Source: Aquatica leii
Taxonomy: Eukaryota; Arthropoda; Insecta; Coleoptera; Lampyridae
Length of the DNA stretch: 64,000 nt
Reading direction: 5' to 3'
Assembly (NCBI GenBank): GCA_035610365.1
Contig: CM069436.1
Coordinates: 38,013,117 to 38,077,116 of the forward strand
Below the pieces are notes generated by a model. That model did not search any database. It was not told where the DNA came from and saw only the letters and a program-made list of their open reading frames with translations. This document shows, one piece after another, positions 38,166-49,521 of this stretch. How positions within the stretch are numbered: position 1 is the stretch's first letter; the number at the start of each line of letters is the position of its first letter. The translations under genes were made by a program, and so were the position numbers.

Positions 38166-38990
38166 CATTGTGTTTTATGAATAAATGGTTCTGTAAAACA
38201 AATTGATTGAAAAATATAACTTACGTGTATTACTTACTTACAATAGTATTAATGTTACACAAATTTAATCGACAAGATTTATATCCCCATATAGTCTATG
38301 TACTTCGGTACGTATACTGTTGCCCAACGCCGAGCACTATTCCTTTTATTTTTCGACATATCGTTTTATATATCAAATTTATATTAATAATAATAATTTG
38401 ACACCAACAACATACACTGATCACCAATTAAAAATACAAAAAAATTTAACTAAACATTATTTGGACAAAAGACAATCAAACCAATGTACTTATAACTCTG
38501 AAATAATAATGATATACAAGCACTTCCGTGGCACAATTACAAGAGTCGCCGACTTCGTAAGTAACAGCAACGTTTAGTCGTAGGTTCGAACCTCATCCAG
38601 GCCCACGTCTAAGTCAAAAAAATTAAATACACATGAGGGACAGAGTCGCTCAACAGATAATGTATATCAGACATTGTGTAAAAATAAATACTGAGCATTA
38701 TTATTGTACGTTAAATAATTTATTGGCTATTTTTTTTACAAAAATAACGGTGTAAAATATATATAGCTTGTATAGGATATTTACAGTTGCGATATCTATT
38801 AAGCGTAAGTTCTTTAGTCAGAATATAACGCATCGCTACCGATTCGATAAATATATTCTTTATGTAATCTATATTCCAACTGTATTAAAACCCGTATCGT
38901 CGCTGTACCAAAAGAGTATAGGTTGCTTTATAGAGTAAAGATTTAAATATAGGAGCGATATAGGTTATATACAGTTTGGTTATACGGGTA

Positions 38991-39139
38991 TAAATTTCCA
39001 AAATTTGATCGTAAGCAGCTATAAAAATAGGCTGCTCATCCACATTTTTCTCGGCACTAAAAGCCCTATCGCACCATGATTTCAAGCAAAAAATAGTTTT
39101 CTTTGCAACAATTATAGTTTTTTCCATTGTATATGCCAT
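38991..39139 (-). pseudogene. Pao gag N-terminus
   Basis: From the ATG at 39139 (or 39127) the frame reads MAYTMEKTIIVAKKTIFCLK…EQPIFIAAYDQILEIY up to the TA junction at 38991. It continues in frame with EFQTVDKQTVFDDSDASQ on the other side (36988 leftward), then meets a stop. Assigned to gag by position and continuity rather than motif. Confidence 0.55.
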
Positions 39140-39875
39140 GGTTGCATTAACTAAAAAACAATATCAACGAAACGACAACGAAATGCAAACAACGATGAAT
39201 CGCTAACCAACCAAAACGACTCGAACACGCTGTGCAGGCGATCAAACAAATGTTATACCGACTTTACAACTACGACACGACTTTAGTTGCAAACTACGGA
39301 AATAACTTTAGCTTCAAATTGCTAAAAAAATGTATTTAAAAGATAAACAAACAAAAAATGCAAACTTCAATCAAACACCAAAGGCTTGAAACAATAATAA
39401 CAAGCGATACTGGAACACATCAACGAATGTGGGTAGAATCTAATTATAAACAAACAACGAAATGTGATATCGACCACGAAGGCGGTACCTTAGAGCGGTG
39501 CAATACAAAGATAAATTCTTTAACGACAACACGAAATGCGTGGATAACACCTATAAACAACTCGACCCCAACAACGCACAAACAACTAACGTTTATCAGA
39601 ATTTTAAACAAATTTCTGAAATTCAAACTACTACATTATTTCTATGATAACTCACTTTAAAAACTACGTGGCAACCAAATCAATTGCAACTAAATAGGTA
39701 TACTAAACATAATCATGAAATTAAATGTTTTATCAAAACGATAAATAAGATTGAAACCTGTGCTAATACAGTGCACAAACCAAATTTGGTATCTCCGCGA
39801 TAACAAGCAGCTTCAATAAATTCAATCAAACACTTCAAAATACACAAAACGAACTGTAATAATCTATAGGGCTGC
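39140..39875 (-). other. Pao 5' untranslated leader
   Basis: About 740 bp between the primer site and gag with no conserved coding content. Small open frames on either strand are not supported. Confidence 0.5.
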
Positions 39876-39894
39876 ATCCGGCACGATAGGACCA
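39876..39894 (-). other. Pao primer binding site, tRNA-Tyr-like
   Basis: The plus strand reads ATCCGGCACGATAGGACCA. Insect tRNA-Tyr ends ATCCGGCTCGAAGGACCA, so the match is good with one substitution and one inserted base. It adjoins the LTR edge as expected. Confidence 0.6.
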
Positions 39895-40450
39895 ATTACA
39901 CAAACCGCAACGAAATGTTTTATTGAAAATAAAGCAAGCTGCAAATTTTATTCAATTGATTTAATGACAAAACACCAAAAAACTAAAATGAAATTGACAA
40001 GGTAAATATGTATTGTAATAATAAAAAATCAGCAGCCGGCGACGTGGTTATTGGATCTACATATTAAAATCAATGCAAATACTTGTAAATGGAAAAGGGA
40101 ACAAACTAACCTTGTTTCTAAAATACTTGTCCGAGGAGGGTCTCCAATAAAATGCTTGGGAATGGAGCTTCATTCATTCCAACATCCAACGTGGAAAATG
40201 ACCAAACAAGTCCACCACAGGCTACCGGCTGCTATGTCTTAATGAACCATTCTTCTTTTCAATTGACAACGGTGCCACCGGTTAATGTTAAAAAAGGCGA
40301 CTCATTCACGTCGCAAATCGGCTCGTAGGTACAACCAACAATTGTCAAATTGGTCGTTCGTTTGTCGGGTTCGGGCGAGTATCGGGGAAACAACAAAAGG
40401 AAGGGGTATTTCTAGGGATACCTTTAAATTTAAATATAAATCCAAAACAT
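39895..40450 (-). repeat. Pao 5' LTR
   Basis: Partner of 31497-32053. It starts ATTACACAAACCGC and ends AATCCAAAACAT, immediately followed by the GGGCT duplication. Confidence 0.88.
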
Positions 40451-40715
40451 GGGCTTTGTGGTGTTTTTCATTTGTTGACGCTATCAACAGGTCGTCTATA
40501 TATGCAAACGTAAATGCCGTTACGTAATCCAAATGGATGTCTGAAAAATTTAAATAAGCCAAATAGGCTGTTTTCGGTATGTCTTCAGAAGTCATCGGGA
40601 TGTGATGAAAAGCCCGGGTAAATCAATTTTAGAAAATATAAATTTTCGAACAAGATAGTTGATAAAGTCTTGCAGATGAGGTATAGAATACCTGTCCAGC
40701 CTAACAATTGCATTT
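40451..40715 (-). pseudogene. Gypsy RT fragment (other half of element split by Pao)
   Basis: The minus strand reads DRYSIPHLQDF (about 40695-40665), RAFHHIPMTSEDIPKTA, and after an internal deletion TFAYIDDLLIASTNEKHHKA (40512-40453). These are RT blocks ending with the YIDD box. The frame resumes at 31491 beyond the Pao element. Confidence 0.8.
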
Positions 40716-40983
40716 AAGGAGTACATTGTACATTTCACAAATATTCAGAAAGCATTATGTGTATATTACAGATATTCTAATAATATAAACATTATGTACG
40801 CATGTAGGTACTTTGCAAACATTTTTGTTATTTTTAGTTTTTTGTATGTTAGCATATCTAAATTAAAGATGTTTCATTATTACTTTAATTTAACAAATTT
40901 AGTTGTGAATATTTCTCCAAATTTTTATTTGTATTTACATAAATTTTAGTATTTTTTTTTAAGGAAAATCATAATTGCAACGG

Positions 40984-41135
40984 GCGGGTTGCACAAAGCA
41001 AATCAAAAATGTAACAACTGATTATTTCTCAAAACAATTGCTACATAGCCAATGAAACCACGTTTATTCGTGATGTAACAATTGATTTCAGAAATAATCA
41101 CTTGCTACATTTTTGATTTGCTTTGTGCAACCCGC
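40984..41135. mobile_element. Foldback MITE with 46-bp TIRs
   Basis: Arms 40984-41029 and 41090-41135 match 44/46, beginning GCGGGTTGCACAAAGCAAAT. Total 152 bp, no coding. Such near-perfect arms suggest recent activity or conservation by conversion. Confidence 0.88.
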
Positions 41136-41874
41136 ATTAAAACTTGTAAAAACCGTTGATGTTATTTTATACATTTTTAAAAAATAGTTATTTTGTAATT
41201 CAGTTTCATATACTTAGTCCTATTTATATTTTTCGGTTAATTTTGCCATATTGTTTGTTATTAGTTGTGCTCAAAGTGCAATTGCTTGCTTGAAATGATT
41301 TCTTTCTATAAACTGGACGGAGATGTAGATTGCAGGATCTGGTCATTAATTAAAGCATTAGCGGTAAGTAAAATTGAAATAAAAATACCCCATTCTATTT
41401 AAGTAAGTTTTAGCATAGAAATTATGTTTATGATTTGGGAAAGATTAGAGCAACCAGTAAACACGTAAACTGATAAATGCTGTGGAAGACATACTACTTA
41501 GTTTGGAATAATGATATGAATGTAATGGTAAGTGTTTGCAGTAATACTAGTAGTTATTATCAGGGACAGAAATTTTCTGAAATTAGAGGCAAATCAACAA
41601 AGGAGACGAAAAATATGTTGGGAATTCTTAAAAATAAAATGGCTTATTTTTGTAGTCGTGGAAAGGTGTTAAAGAAAAAACGGATTTTGAAGTCTTACGT
41701 TTCAGAAAATTAGTATTTCGTAAGTGTTGTAACACATTTGTATTTTTAAACAATTAGCATTCTTATAAAGTTTTAGGACTTGTTCATCCTAAAGCAACAT
41801 CGAAAGAAGCGACCGAGTCACGTGCATTATGTTAAAACTTAGTTAGTTCAAATTAATAAACTTAGGAAACTACA

Positions 41875-42565
41875 AGAAAAAAATGTATAACAACATTAAT
41901 GATTAACTATAATTTGAAGTACGTACTCAAATGTATAATTATCGAGCATAAATATATGTACAATATTTATTAAATGTTTTAAGTATATTTATTAAAAATT
42001 TAAGTATTGCTTACACAATTAGTGAATGTCATTTGTATATTCACAGAATATCCATTTGTAATATTTACTGAATATGCGCTAGTGGGACATTTTATATTCA
42101 CAGAACATTCATATAACATTATTTGTAGAAACTTGTATATTTTACAGTTATTCAATATTTTGCTTAAATATTCAGTAAATATTCATTGAATGTGTTTCTG
42201 TTGTGTAGGTACAAGAAAAAAAATGTATATTGACATTAACGATTAACTATAATTTAAAATACGTATTAATCAAGTATATAATTAACAAACAAAAATACAG
42301 CATATCCCATAAATATATGTACAATAATTATTATATATTTTAACTATATTTAATAAAAATTTGAATGTTATATACACAATTAGTGAACGTCATTTGTATA
42401 TTCATAAAATATCTATTTGGAATATTTAGTGAATATGCGCTAGTGAGACATTTAATGTTCACAGAATATGCATATAATATTATGTGTGGAAACTTGTATA
42501 TTTTACTATCATTCAATTTTTTTCCTAAATACTTAATCAATATTCATTGCATATGTTTCTGTTAT
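41875..42565. repeat. Two-unit tandem duplication (~340 bp each)
   Basis: Units about 41875-42212 and 42213-42565 share gattaactataattt, ataaatatatgtacaat, acacaattagtgaa, gaatatgcgctagtg and gaaacttgtatatttta. They are diverged at roughly one base in eight to ten by eye. Confidence 0.8.
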
Positions 42566-43679
42566 GAGGGTGGTATTCTAAGTTACTACTACGTGCTCTA
42601 TTATATGTCATATTTCATAGTTTGTATTATTAACTATTTAAAAACAATAACAAATCGCACACAAAAGAAAACTTATTGGTTCACTATATCTATAATATGA
42701 TGCTTGAATGTTTAAATTAGAAAACTTAGTAGTAACTTTATGAGTTAACAAATAGTTGAAGCATACACAAGTTGATAAAAAAACGTTGCATAAACGATTA
42801 AATTGTACAATTATTAACCAACCCACTATCAGAAAAAATATAATAATACAACTGTACCTATATATATATATATATATATAATATAATGAAGAAGAAGAAA
42901 AAGTTACTCCAATATTCAAGTTTAACCAACGGGTTAACTATGATATCACATTACTCAATACAGAAATTCATAGGTAATTATTATAACAAGAACATAATCA
43001 TTACAAAAACATTGATGACATTACTTACATAATAGATTCCATACTATCAATCTGATATAATTCTGCATATAAACTATTATCAAATTGACTAAACAAAATC
43101 AAAACTTAAATAAACTACATAAGTATATTTTGAGTTATTGAATGTTTGATAATGTTTTTTTATGATTTGGTTTTTTAGCTGGTCGCGATCAAAGGTCAAC
43201 ACGCAATATTGTCATATTATAATCAAATACATATCACTGACTATATATAATTATAAATTAAAAGATCTGGTTTAGAAAAAAAAGTTTAACAACATAAACA
43301 CTTTTTTTCTATTATTATGATTAACGCTTTATACACAGCTATTATTATATTTAAAAATATTATCTTTCTCGAAAAGCTTAACTTATTGAAAATCCCATAT
43401 AAAGACTTTTTAAAAACCATCGCTATAACTTGCGTTTTTTATGCTGTCATGCTCATTTATCTTTTACTTTAACCCTTTAATTGACTATTTTTATATTACA
43501 ATTTTGTCGACGTCTAACATTTTACAGTTGATTGTCTTTGTACATTCTTCATTAAAATAAAGTTGACTATTTTTTGTGTTCTCTACAAAAGAGTAAGAGT
43601 AAGAGTTGTAAAATCAAAATCTACTCAAAACTGTGCTTTGAAAGTCAATTATCATTTAAGCAGAATTGTATATCTCTAG
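42566..43679. other. Gap with a TA microsatellite
   Basis: No gene seen. A (TA)n run lies at about 42859-42880. Confidence 0.6.
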
Positions 43680-44058
43680 TACATTGGTTTCCAAAGTAGT
43701 ACCTACGAACCTCCACAGGTCCCTGGGATCATTCAGAAAGTGCAAAGTTTATTATAAAATTTAAAAATTGTGACACATTTTTATTAATGTGAAAATTAAA
43801 ATAAATAACAATGAGTAAATTATTAGCAATTTTTACGTCCTAAGTAAAATATAAATATAGACAGGTACATAAAATACAAGTAATAACAGGCATCGCGGTG
43901 AGTCAGGCTTATCTATATAGGTTTATATAGAAACGCATAGAGCTTATGCATGCACCAACTAGTCTATAATATAAACTATAAAAGAGTCGTGCATCTACTC
44001 AACAATTTCGTTCTGTGTTATGCGTGATACACTAAATTTTTCTAGTTTTGGACATGGA
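43680..44058. mobile_element. Possible hAT terminus fragment next to Gypsy LTR
   Basis: cattggtttccaaagtagta…caggtccctgggatcattca resembles the CAGTGGTTCCCAA…GGTC ends of hAT elements. No partner end or duplication was found, so this is weak. Confidence 0.3.
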
Positions 44059-44314
44059 GCAGGTAATAATAAAAGAGTTAGTTTAAATAATACGAATACT
44101 TATACATTTATTTAATCTAACAACAACAATAAAAGAACTTTAAACGCAACAGCACTTACTTAAACTCGATCGGCGTACACACCTGCCGCGTCGAGCGCTA
44201 ATTTAACGACTACCCCAAAACGGATGATGGTAGGGAGATGCAACGCGTCACAGGCCGGACATGCTCGTCAACATTTAGCGCGGTTTATTTGAACTTCCAA
44301 TATAAAATCTTACA
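44059..44314 (-). repeat. Gypsy 3' LTR
   Basis: 256 bp. On the minus strand it starts TGTAAGATTTTATATTGG, preceded by a purine-rich GAGTCAGGAAGG stretch. Confidence 0.88.
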
Positions 44315-44421
44315 ACTCGGCCTTCCTGACTCGTGATCGCCCTCGATCATTACAACTAGTTTTATCTTAGATGCTAAACTAACAACTATCAATAATAAGT
44401 TTTATATAATAAACATTTATA

Positions 44422-45741
44422 TTAGTTAGGCCATTGCCTCATGTTCGCCGAATCAAACACAGAATCAAACTGTATTTGTGTAACCTGAAAGTCGTTTAAA
44501 TCTTTAATAACATATCGGTCATTTCCTAACACTTCTCCTACAACATAAGGACCTTTGAATTTCGGAATCAGTTTTTTATTCACTCCCGGTGTAACGTCAT
44601 TATTAGTTATCATCACCAAATCACCTTTGTTATAAATACTAGCACTTTTATGAGTTTTATCATAATAACTTTTGTTATAGTCTTGACTTTTTCGTATATT
44701 TGCGTCAGCACTACTCCTAACTATTAACAAATCTTTTCTATCGTTATTACCTACTTCAGAATCTAAAATCATTTTTAGGTCATCATTAACTTTACCCTTT
44801 TGATTTAATCCGTACAATAAAATACTAGGCGTGTGACCAGTAGATTTTGACAACGTATTATTTAGGTTGTATTCTACTTCGGCTAAAACAGAATCCCATT
44901 TATTTGGATCTGGCGAAATTTTTGCCAACATTGGCACCACAACTCGATTTACTCGCTCTATCTGTTTATTGGCTCTAGGTACACCCGTGGCAATTAATGA
45001 ATGGATTATGTCTTGACCATCCAAAAATTGTTTAAATTCTTGTGACGTAAACGCGGTACCCCTATCAGATATAACTTTATCTGGTTTACTGTACGCGCGA
45101 AAATAATCGGTTAAACACTTTATGGTTTCTTTACTAGTAACGGTTCTACATGCATACAGGCGCACAAATTTTGTGAACGCGTCTACAACCACAAACAAAT
45201 ACCTATTTTGAAATCGCGTTTTTTCTAAAGGCCCACAATGGTCAACATGGTTTACACTAAACGGGATATCTCCTTTTGGAATATTATGAAGAAAGCCTTC
45301 GACTCTGCCACTATTTGGCGAATATACAACACACTTCAAACACCTGGAAATATGGTTAGAAATTTTAGATCTCATTTTAGGAAACCAATAAGATCGCTGG
45401 ATTAATTCTACGCTTTTCTCTACACCGACATGTCCCATATCATCGTGACAAGTTCGAATAACGTTAGTCACCATAACTTCAGGAACATAAAACAAAATAT
45501 TTCCTTTATTTTTTCTATAAACAACACCGTTGCGCAATTCGTAAAATGTATACTCTTTGTTCTCTAAACGACGTGCTATGTCTGAAATAGTGACGTCTTT
45601 TGTCTGATAAATTGCGAGCGTTCTCTCGAAAGAGTTCTCTGAAATGACAAACACCTGATGACACCTACTCAATGCGTCAACATGCTTCAATCGAGCATTA
45701 CCTCGATGCTCAATAGTATAATTAAAATCCTCCAATATCAA
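44422..45741 (-). pseudogene. Gypsy integrase with RNase H end
   Basis: A 439-residue open frame starts with the RNase H tail (EDFNYTIEHRGNARLKHVDAL). The H2C2 zinc domain follows (CHDDMGHVGVEKSVE…CLKCV). The core has VNHVDHCGPL and VVVDAF, VISDRGTAFTS (second Asp) and ANKQIERVNR (Glu). A C-terminal chromatin/DNA-binding-like segment follows (KGDLVMITNNDVTPG, FKGPYVVGEVL). All catalytic residues are present. The frame is separated from RT only by a shift at a run of A's near 45771-45780. Confidence 0.9.
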
Positions 45742-46846
45742 CGACCATCTTAAAATACGAGGGTTTACTTCTTTTTTTTTGAAGAGCTAGTTTTAAACTG
45801 TTGCAGTCAGTAAAAATTGTAAAATGCAGCCCTTGTAAATAAATCTTAAAACGCTGTAAAGCGTTTACAATTGATAAAGTTTCCAGTTCAAAACTGTGGT
45901 ATTTAGATTCGGTGTCTGACGTTCTCTTACTAAAATACGACACCAGGTGAAATTTATCGTCAGCTTGCTTTTGAAGAAGAACAGCGCCAAATCCTAAGCT
46001 ACTAGCATCGCAATGCAACTGTGTTTCTGCTTTAGGAGAATATAAACACAAAAGCGGTTGACAAATCAAACGGTTCTTTAAGTCTTCAAATGCCAAGAGT
46101 TGCTGAGGACCGAATTGAAAAACAACATTTTTCCGTAATAAGTCATACAATGGCTTGGCTATAGTCGAGAACGAATGAATAAACCTACGAAAATAAGATA
46201 CAAGTCCCAAGAAACTGTGCACCTCTTTGAATCCCTTTGGCACCGGAAATTCTTTCACAACTCGCACATTGTCGGGGTTTGGCCTAATGCCCTCTCTATC
46301 TACAACATACCCTAAATACTCAATAGTATCGTCTAAGAAAAAACACTTATCTACACGCAAATTCAACTTATTTGCAACCATTAATTTTAACACCTCGCTT
46401 AATATACGTAAATTTTCGTTTACGTCCTCAGTAGCGATAACAATATCATCAATATAAATCATAATTTCATTTTTCTCTATTAATTCTTGAAAAATTAAAT
46501 GTATATATCTCATAAAAACTGCAGGGCTATTGCAGAAACCAAACGGTAATCGAATATACTCGTACTGGCCCATTGGAGTAACAAACGAGGTATACTTTAC
46601 CGATTCTTCATTGATAAAAACATGATGAAAAGCATTTTTCAGGTCTAATTTGGTGAAAAAACGTTTACCCTTTAACCCATCAATACAATCATCAATGAGA
46701 GGCAAAGGATAGTTATCTCTCACGGTAATTTTGTTTAAACAACGAAAGTCCACACACATTCGCAAAGATCCACACTTCCGTTTAACCAAAACAATAGGAG
46801 AACTATATTGGGACGAGCTTTTCCTTATTATACCCTTCTCTAACAA
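45722..46846 (-). pseudogene. Gypsy reverse transcriptase and RNase H
   Basis: The frame opens LLEKGIIRKSSSQYSSPIVLVKRK and contains MCVDFRCLN, FTKLDLKNAFHH (first Asp), LPFGFCNSPAVF and IYIDDIVIA (YIDD box). RNase H follows with QLHCDASSLGFGAVLLQ and FELETLSIVNAL. A shift in an 8-A run near 46905 breaks it from the protease side and another in a 9-A run near 45775 breaks it from integrase. Otherwise it is intact. Confidence 0.9.
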
Positions 46847-47034
46847 ATCGTTAATAATTTTGGTAACCTCTCCCTTCTCAAAAAACGATAACCTTCTCGG
46901 TCTAAAAAAAACGGTACGTGTCCAGATTTTACTACTATATCTACCGTAAATTCTGTTTTAGGTTTAATAGGCCTAACTGGAATTACATAATCCTTGTCAA
47001 ATACCTGTTTGCACAAATCCTTAACCTCATTACA

Positions 47035-47511
47035 TTACAATTTTTGATTTAAATTTAGCGTAGTCGTAACTAAATTATCGTTATGGACAGAATCTATTAA
47101 AAGAATACTATTCGAAATAAAATCTACATGCTCGTTCACACTAACTTTCTGCACGGTACAAGTTTTACCCATCGTAATCTTTAGCCTTGGGTCAGAGATA
47201 AAATCTCTTCCTAAAAGGCACTGATATTTCATAGTACCTTTATTTACAATATAAAACTTAATCTCTACATTATCTACATCATTAACTTTAACGTTACATA
47301 AATATTGTCCTAAAATACCTACTTTTGAGCCATTTATTCCCTCAAAACTATCAACACTATTACCATATTCAATAAAATTATTAGGCACGATACCTTCTAT
47401 TACGAACGACACTGGGCTGCCGCTGTCCAACACCGCTGATACCTCGATGTCGTCGTTTCCTATTGGCATTACGATTGGCACTCGATACGCTGGGACGATT
47501 TGCGTTTCCAC
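47035..47511 (-). pseudogene. Gypsy aspartic protease
   Basis: The frame contains VSAVLDSGSPVSFVIEG (DSG active site, about 47430-47385) and CLLGRDFISDPRLKI, the usual second half of a retropepsin. It is in the same frame as gag, separated by one TAG (47583-47581). It ends at a TAA near 47035 before the RT linker. Confidence 0.85.
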
Positions 47512-47580
47512 TAGCAGAGCAGTGCTATCTGCCGAAGCCGTTACGACAGATCTTGACGTTGTCGGAGACTCCTTAGTGCA

Positions 47581-48378
47581 CTATTGACGAAGATGTCCCG
47601 CTTCTCCACACTTGTAACATACCCCTTTCTGTTGCTTAGGTTGAGCACACGACAGCGACAAATGACCATGTTTTCCACAATTGTAACACCTAACCGTAGA
47701 TTTTCTCTGCTCACTGTTTTCCGTCGACACGTTTGCATTAACAGCACGTCTTACGGGAGGTACGTAAGTTGTAGACACCTGTCTTTCGCTGCTCGTAATA
47801 TTGTTCATTAATTCTAACATATGCGTGAGGCTCTTGAATTCCTTCAACTTCGCTTGGATTTGCAGCATCGGGTTATCGAACCCTTCGATTAAATAATTTA
47901 TAAGCTCATCGTTAGTGAGGTTAACTTTGTTTCCTAGCAACACTTTATCGTGGTAGTAGCACGAAAATTTCTCCCCTTTCCTCCACCGTCTTGCTTCGAA
48001 GCGTCGCATCATAACAATACGGTCTTCCTTGCATGAAAACATTCTCGTTAGCTCCTGTTGCAATTCCGCTAACGATAAAGCCGCATACTCTGGTCGAGAA
48101 TGGAACCAGTTCTTCGCGTTATCTCTTAATTTCGAGACTACAATTAACGTCATAACCCGATCTTCAACACTATAAATATCCTTGGCGGTGCTAATTCTTT
48201 GGAACCACGAAGTCGCGTCTTCATTTGTATTCCCACCAAACTCCGGTATTAGAGCCGCAATCTCTGAATTACTGTGTACGTTTTTGTTACCTTGCGCAGC
48301 ACGCACGGCCATTGCGATTATATCATCGACGGTAACGGTAAAGGCACCCGCACTACCTTCTGTATTCTCAGTCGCCAT
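47581..48378 (-). pseudogene. Gypsy gag with two zinc knuckles
   Basis: A 265-residue frame starts MATENTEGSAGAFTVTVDD and carries FGGNTNEDATSWFQRI and EARRWRKGEKFSCYYHDKVLL, typical of Gypsy gag. A first knuckle CYNCGKHGHLSLSC and a second CYKCGEAGHLRQ follow. The TAG stop falls one codon before the last Cys of the second knuckle. Confidence 0.88.
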
Positions 48379-48673
48379 TTTTTTTTTTAAATAAATACGT
48401 ACCTACACAAAGATTTAACAAAACGAGAGTATATCCGACAAAAATCACTCAGTTAAAATTTATTTAAACACGCGATTTGCTACTCACAGTTTATGTTAAA
48501 TGCATACAACACGTGCACAACAAAATGGTAAAATATCCGTTAACACTTACTGGAATTAGTCCTGGATTGCCGTTTATCAATAAAAATCAAACGTTGTTTT
48601 AGATTTGATTGCGATGTCCACCGATTTAAATCACAACCACACGCCACGTTGCAAACACGTTATTAAATTTCTC

Positions 48674-48704
48674 GCCCGTGGCCGATCCCACTTCTGATGT
48701 TGTG
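48674..48704 (-). other. Gypsy primer binding region, tRNA-Leu-like
   Basis: The minus strand just inside the 5' LTR reads …ATCAGAAGTGGGATC (about 48697-48683). It matches the complement of the tRNA-Leu 3' end (…GATCCCACTTCTGA) but is offset several bases from the LTR edge and lacks the CCA pairing. Confidence 0.5.
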
Positions 48705-48958
48705 GCAGGTAATAATAAAAGAGTTAGTTTAAATAATACCAATACTTATACATTTATTTAATCTAACAACAACAATAAAAGAACTTTAAACGCAACAGCA
48801 CTTACTTAAACTCGATCGGCGTACACACCTGCCGCGTCGAGCGCTAACTTAACGACTACCCCAAAACGGATGATGGTAGGGAGATGCAACGCGTCACAGG
48901 CCGGACATGCTCGTCAACATTTAGCGCGGTTTATTTGAACTTCCAATATAAAATCTTA
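48705..48958 (-). repeat. Gypsy 5' LTR
   Basis: 254 bp and 99% identical to 44059-44314. The outer end stops at …AAATCTTA and passes directly into AT-rich flank. Confidence 0.88.
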
Positions 48959-49059
48959 ATTAAAATAATTTTTTGTATTATTACTTTCGAACGTAGATCA
49001 CGTTTGAAAGGTTGTGAGTTTTTTAATAAATATATTACTCCGTTTACACATAAACTATT

Positions 49060-49521
49060 TTATAACGTTATAATTTTTAATTCGCTGTTCTAAGAACTAT
49101 ACATTTTATCTCAGTAATTTGCTGACACTAAAAATAAAAATAAATACAAAATAACGTTATCACATAAGTCGTAGTTAAGTGAAGTTGTTATTGTAAGAAC
49201 CCGCATGCTTTCAAAATACTTAAATAAATAAGTAACATTGCATAAATAAAGCTAAATACGCAAAATAACTATTTTAGGGTACAATGATTTGTATTTTTCA
49301 CTCTAAACAAGCGTACCGTAATAATTCGGCTAAAAAATTCATCTAAAATTGATTATTGTTTATGTATAAAAGCAAACCCAACAAGAAAATTAATAACACA
49401 AACCAAAATTATGATTACGTTAAACGGTGTTTCTTTCTATGTAGTAGCATACGTTATTTAATAAAGTAATAACATTATCCGACTAATAACATTATTTGCG
49501 ATTCCAATAAGCGGCTGCACT
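49060..49521. repeat. 5'-truncated copy of the CAGTGCACGCCG TIR element
   Basis: It aligns in the same orientation with 51545-52030. Shared blocks include tcagtaatttgctg, aacgttrt, aagcgta, taaacggtgttt and the end gcggctgcactg at 49521. Its left part is missing, next to the Gypsy LTR. Confidence 0.7.

Larger units (their letters stand above)
36991..38988. mobile_element. 2.0-kb DNA element with CCCGTATAACCA ends in Pao gag
   Basis: Inverted ends CCCGTATAACCA (36991-37002) and TGGTTATACGGG (38977-38988), flanked by TA on both sides (36989-36990 and 38989-38990). Skipping the element leaves the gag frame open across the junction, which supports the boundaries. It contains a tandem-repeat zone, a second hAT MITE and a decayed minus-strand coding piece. 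TA duplication suggests a Tc1/mariner-like or other TA-targeting superfamily. No transposase core was seen. Confidence 0.8.
31497..40450 (-). mobile_element. Full-length BEL/Pao retrotransposon inserted into a Gypsy pol gene
   Basis: Bounded by direct LTRs (31497-32053 and 39895-40450) and by the 5-bp duplication GGGCT (31492-31496 and 40451-40455). The domain order on the minus strand is gag, zinc knuckle, aspartic protease, RT, RNase H, integrase, the Pao order. The flanks are two halves of one Gypsy RT. Removing the element with one GGGCT leaves that reading frame continuous. The 8954 bp include later insertions (36991-38988 and 32454-32859). Confidence 0.9.
44059..48958 (-). mobile_element. 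Young Gypsy-type LTR retrotransposon
   Basis: Direct LTRs (44059-44314 and 48705-48958) differ at only two positions in the aligned ~254 bp. Between them on the minus strand lie gag, protease, RT/RNase H and integrase in Gypsy order. No matching target duplication is seen. The outer end of the 5' LTR lacks the final CA present in the other. Confidence 0.92.

Noticed and set aside
39358-39660. 100-codon plus-strand frame
   Set aside because: It lies in the Pao leader on the opposite strand, low-complexity N/T-rich, with no resemblance to any family.
47581-47583. TAG between gag and protease as a programmed readthrough site
   Set aside because: It lies inside the second zinc knuckle, one codon before its final Cys, so a nonsense mutation (for example from CAG) is simpler.
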